DNA of 17,583 bases from CAYGVT01 sp964353355 (GTDB lineage Archaea > Thermoplasmatota > DTKX01 > GCA-020343715): assembly GCA_964353355.1 (NCBI GenBank), contig CAYGVT010000009.1, positions 1 to 17,583 of the forward strand, written 5' to 3'. The notes below the pieces were generated by a model, which had not been told where the DNA came from, made no database searches, and saw nothing but the letters and a program-made list of their open reading frames with translations. Positions within the stretch are counted from its first letter, which is position 1. Each line of letters begins with the position of its first letter. A program made the position numbers and the translations under genes. Shown piece by piece: positions 14,620-17,583 of this stretch.

Positions 14620-17019
14620 TCATTCCAAAGGCGAGCCAGTGACCTTACGTCGTGACGTTGTGATGCGATAGTCTCCGAGCACCCGGATGTGCTCCCAAAT
14701 CACCGGACATGAACCTTCGATATTTTTCAATATTCGTCCGAATCGCTCCGCGTTATAGAACACGATGGAATTCATCAGTAGCTGCATGCAGAGGGCATCT
14801 ATCTCCTGTCTTGCGGGATCCGTCGCACGGAGCCGACCACCATGGCCCCAGAAGAGCGCCTGTTGGAAGCTGTTCCAGCTCTCGATACGATTGCAGGCCG
14901 ACTGGATCTCAACCCTCATGCTCTCATCCATCGCATACCGCAGGATGAATCTCGTTCGCACCGCTTTGCCGAGCTCACGCAACGCTTCGGTGACGTTCAG
15001 TCCATTCCCGTCGATGATGTTCCATGTCCGTAGCACGTCCTTCGCCGAGAGCTGTCCATCACGGACCGCGGCCGCCAACCTGGCCAGGGACGGAATGGCA
15101 TGCTCGATGACTCTCCAGTTGATGCGCTGGACGTCTACCAGGGGAAGAGCGCTACGTGGGTTGTCGTGGTAGAGCTTCACATGGGAGAGTTGGCGGAACC
15201 GGGCCCTGATCTCCTTACCCATTAGGCATGAGAGCCCCCAGAGCGCGAGATGCTGGCCGTGCGTATCACCCGTCGCCCAATCAGGGAGACGACCACCGAC
15301 CGGGGCCAACATGCCATCGAGGAGATACCAGCTCTCCCATTCGTGATTTCCTATGACGCCGACGCGAGCAGCCATCCAATCATCGCGCACCAGCCAGTAC
15401 AGCGTCACCCCAGACCTTCTGTGACGGAAATGATATCCTGCCAGCAGAGTACGTTCCGACGCCGCAATTGACCGCCCGTCCGCCGCCACTCCTTCTCCCC
15501 GACCCCAGGTCAGACCGAGGTTGCGTTCGTCCCACGTATCCAAGAGAATCCGGTTCGCTTCTTGGAGGTTTCGGACAATCACATGTCCCTCGTCGAAGTT
15601 CGTAAGGCGTCCAATAGTGTACCAGCGCCCGAGCAAGGTGGACATCTGGGCCAGCCCAACATTCATACCCCGAGCCAGTACCACTGCAAGCGCCAGTCGC
15701 ACTCGCTGTTCTGACGAGAGTTGATGCCGTGCGGAATTAGGCATCTGGAATGCATCCAGCATTCCAGTCGACTCGTGAACATACATCAGGACGTCGACGA
15801 TGGAGAGTGGTCTGCGTCTCTCAAGGAATTGTCTATGAGCGCGCTGGCGTCGGGATTCATCCTCGACAAGGCGTTTGCGGGGAGGCCGGTGGTTCACAAG
15901 TCGTCCGTTCTTGATGCATGCCGACCTCGTAGCCAGCGCTCCCAGGTCCGCCCATGCCGCGAGGAGGTCCTCGTGCATCTCGTCAACGGTATCCCGGACG
16001 GCATCCTCATCGTGCCCGGACAAGGAACCTCCAACAGCGTCCCATCGATTGCCAAATCTTTGAGAAATTGGAGAGGTCACGCGTCCCAACCAAAGCAGGT
16101 CAGCCAGAGTGATCAGGACCACCGTTTCGAAAACCCTCCGGTTCGCCAGACGATGTTGGGGGACATCGAGGAAGGACAAACGATGCCGTATAGCTATTGG
16201 AACGTGTTCGGCGAAGGGAAGAAATCGGAGGACCTCCTCCAGGGCAGAGACGACCGCGGTGGCATGAGGATCACGTCCCTCGAGCGGGATGCCCGCCAGC
16301 CTACGGGCGAGCTTCCTGGCGAAGGTCCCTCGACTGGCGAGCAGCTGGTAGTAGCCATCCTCCGAACTCATGACCTCGCCCTGCTCCTCCAGGTCCCGGA
16401 GGAGCGGGCGGAAGCTATGGAGAGCTCGTGGATCAGCACCTTCCAGAGTGTCGAGGACCGTCCGTCTGAGGGCGGCGAATTCGCCACCATGACGTTCGAA
16501 GAGGGCACGGCTCGTATCATGCAGTTGGTCATCGAACCTGGCCTGGACACGGAACCGGAGCAGGCGTGCAAGGCGGACGAAAACGAAGAGAACGGCATCG
16601 ACAGCCTGCTGATAGCGGACAGCGAGATAGAGCGGGAGCCTCTGGACGACCTCGTGCCGCTGCCATCGGCGGAGAGTACTGCTGGCCTGGCGGTCCACGA
16701 ACTCGAACGCCTCGGCCGCTCCCGGAGTGGCGAGGAGGCGCTCGACAGAGAGGCGATTGGCTTTGAAGGTGGCCTCGATCTCCCTGCGGCACCTATCCTC
16801 GTCCTCGAGCTTGTGAAGGCCGATACGACCCTTGAGGACCGATGTGTATCGAAGGATATGTTGTGCGATCCGGAACTTTCTGGTGATCGGCAAGGAGGAA
16901 ACCGTGTTCCCGAAGGCTTTGGCCAGGAGACGTTCGCGTGCTCGCTGACGACCCTTGCGTGACCGATGCCGGGCGGTTCGAAGGAGCCGGAGGAGGACCG
17001 TCGGTCCAGGTGGGACCAT
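14620..17019 (-). CDS. tnpA: Tn3-family transposase, N-terminally truncated
   Basis: A 799-residue DDE transposase of the Tn3 type. Catalytic residues are visible: D514 in VAADGRS, D585 in ATGDTHGQH and E713 in CNRIESWN, followed by the family's LLMNSIVFYN and PVIWEHIRVLGDY endings. Known TnpA proteins have about 960-1020 residues and start with a DUF4158 domain. Here the open frame begins after an in-frame TGA at 17125-17127 and only the last part of DUF4158 is present, so some 130-180 residues are missing. The first ATG after that is at 17019, but homology seems to start about 30 codons earlier (near 17108), where GC-rich DNA abruptly becomes AT-rich. No resolvase or cargo gene is in view. 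The catalytic core looks intact, yet the missing N-terminus, needed for end binding in the family, suggests an immobile remnant. Confidence 0.88.
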   Translation of the reverse strand: MVPPGPTVLLRLLRTARHRSRKGRQRARERLLAKAFGNTVSSLPITRKFRIAQHILRYTSVLKGRIGLHKLEDEDRCRREIEATFKANRLSVERLLATPGAAEAFEFVDRQASSTLRRWQRHEVVQRLPLYLAVRYQQAVDAVLFVFVRLARLLRFRVQARFDDQLHDTSRALFERHGGEFAALRRTVLDTLEGADPRALHSFRPLLRDLEEQGEVMSSEDGYYQLLASRGTFARKLARRLAGIPLEGRDPHATAVVSALEEVLRFLPFAEHVPIAIRHRLSFLDVPQHRLANRRVFETVVLITLADLLWLGRVTSPISQRFGNRWDAVGGSLSGHDEDAVRDTVDEMHEDLLAAWADLGALATRSACIKNGRLVNHRPPRKRLVEDESRRQRAHRQFLERRRPLSIVDVLMYVHESTGMLDAFQMPNSARHQLSSEQRVRLALAVVLARGMNVGLAQMSTLLGRWYTIGRLTNFDEGHVIVRNLQEANRILLDTWDERNLGLTWGRGEGVAADGRSIAASERTLLAGYHFRHRRSGVTLYWLVRDDWMAARVGVIGNHEWESWYLLDGMLAPVGGRLPDWATGDTHGQHLALWGLSCLMGKEIRARFRQLSHVKLYHDNPRSALPLVDVQRINWRVIEHAIPSLARLAAAVRDGQLSAKDVLRTWNIIDGNGLNVTEALRELGKAVRTRFILRYAMDESMRVEIQSACNRIESWNSFQQALFWGHGGRLRATDPARQEIDALCMQLLMNSIVFYNAERFGRILKNIEGSCPVIWEHIRVLGDYRITTSRRKVTGSPLE

Positions 17020-17116
17020 CCTCTGTCGTATCAGATAGGCATTTGCGACGGGAAGGACCGCCCGGACATCGGCGTCCGCGTCCCAGACGCCCTGGCCTCG
17101 TACTGGATTAAATGTA

Positions 17117-17136
17117 CAGATTATTCAATAGGCGAG
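17117..17136 (-). repeat. Possible inverted-repeat end of the Tn3-like element (right)
   Basis: Partner of 14593-14609. It lies next to the point where the transposase reading frame closes and AT-rich DNA begins. Confidence 0.3.
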
Positions 17137-17453
17137 CAAATTTTCCATAGATACATATCGTTTTGGAGAATTATCATTTCATTTTACCTTTATAGGATTC
17201 ATAGATTCGTAAATACTTGGATTGGGAACGTAGATCGGGTACCGCTTTATTAGCAGATGATTAACGTACCTTCTTTTCTTGAACTCAATAAAAATTACGC
17301 GGGCCACCTAATGATAGATAGAATCGATATTCTTTTTCGCACAATCCCACGATATCTGGATCGCATGAGATTTCGAGGATTTTCTTACGATCGCCTCAAT
17401 AATTCGTTATCGTTTTTAGAACGAGTTATGAATTATTTGTACACCTGAATTTC
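17137..17453. other. AT-rich region without a confident gene
   Basis: A 63-codon plus-strand frame at 17257-17448 (beginning MINVPSFLELNKNY) is the only sizeable one. It has no ribosome site and no recognisable family; its codon use is AT-rich like its surroundings. It may be a small gene or chance. Composition resembles the AT-rich cassette at the left end of the window. Confidence 0.35.
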
Positions 17454-17468
17454 GGGGTTTAAATACCC
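17454..17468 (+). promoter_or_regulatory. Promoter-like box at the right edge
   Basis: GGGGTTTAAATACCC contains a classical archaeal TATA box, TTTAAATA (17458-17465). Transcription would begin near 17488 and run rightward towards the palindrome at 17555-17579, so the gene it serves would lie beyond the window. Confidence 0.45.
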
Positions 17469-17554
17469 TCTAGCACCCAATTTTACGAGCCAGTAATCAG
17501 AGGCTTGTAGTCCCCATGTATATACTCCCCGCTAGGCCACGTAGCTTCTTATAG

Positions 17555-17579
17555 ATGTAGTCCCATATGGGGACTACAT
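17555..17579. promoter_or_regulatory. Palindrome in the leader region at the right edge
   Basis: Ten-base arms ATGTAGTCCC and GGGACTACAT enclose a 5-base spacer. The left half-site TGTAGTCCC also occurs at 17506-17514, exactly 50 bases upstream. It may be an operator or a transcript hairpin. Confidence 0.45.
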
Positions 17580-17583
17580 GGCA

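Noticed and set aside
15721..16962. 413-codon plus-strand frame opposite the transposase
   Set aside because: The minus strand encodes a transposase with all three catalytic acidic residues; the plus-strand product has no recognisable features.
17257..17448. 63-codon plus-strand frame in AT-rich DNA
   Set aside because: No ribosome site, promoter or family resemblance; kept only as a remark on the region.

Overview
The window looks like a piece of a GC-rich archaeal genome, probably Thermoplasmatota-like. That placement is inference, from TATA-type promoters with short or absent leaders, a twin Lrp/AsnC-like regulator, a giant GLUG/PKD surface protein and CPBP membrane proteases. The central ~3.1-14.6 kb is strongly GC-rich. 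About 0.14-2.6 kb and 17.1-17.6 kb are markedly AT-rich, and both AT-rich blocks adjoin transposase genes, so the window appears to be a patchwork of resident and acquired DNA.

Layout, left to right. (1) 3-140: C-terminal end of a DDE transposase, probably IS1634-like. (2) 220-2521, minus strand: an AT-rich two-gene cassette. The first gene encodes an exported protein with two CUB-like modules and a caspase-fold-like (DUF6345-type) C-terminal domain; the second encodes a membrane-anchored partner with a PepSY/YycI-like tail. (3) 2522-3512: a gene-free junction holding a small tandem repeat and a decayed copy of a zinc-finger/HNH-like gene. (4) 3513-7892, minus: a 1459-residue surface protein (two GLUG blocks, six PKD domains, a carboxypeptidase-regulatory-like domain, a C-terminal anchor). 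(5) 8253-9188, minus: a duplicated Lrp/AsnC-like regulator whose promoter region carries three copies of TCGCGACC and whose TATA region resembles that of the surface protein gene. (6) 12043-9508, minus: a tightly coupled operon, flavodoxin - CPBP protease - CPBP protease, joined by TGATG overlaps. It was made by tandem duplication, and the middle protein ends in a copy of the flavodoxin C-terminal tail. (7) 12634-12990, plus: a small acidic protein with an excellent TATA box. (8) 13130-13708: a frameshifted relic of the zinc-finger/HNH-like gene. (9) 13709-14578, minus: the intact family member, with two tandem CxxC/CxxC plus FDH...N modules. (10) 14620-17019, minus: a Tn3-family transposase lacking most of its N-terminal domain. 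(11) 17.1-17.58 kb: AT-rich DNA with a promoter-like box and a palindrome at the right edge.

The points most worth a second look are the dispersed, highly similar relics of the zinc/HNH gene family; the protease that acquired a flavodoxin tail; the CUB/caspase-like cassette; and the Tn3-type transposase in an archaeal setting. No rRNA, tRNA or CRISPR array was seen.
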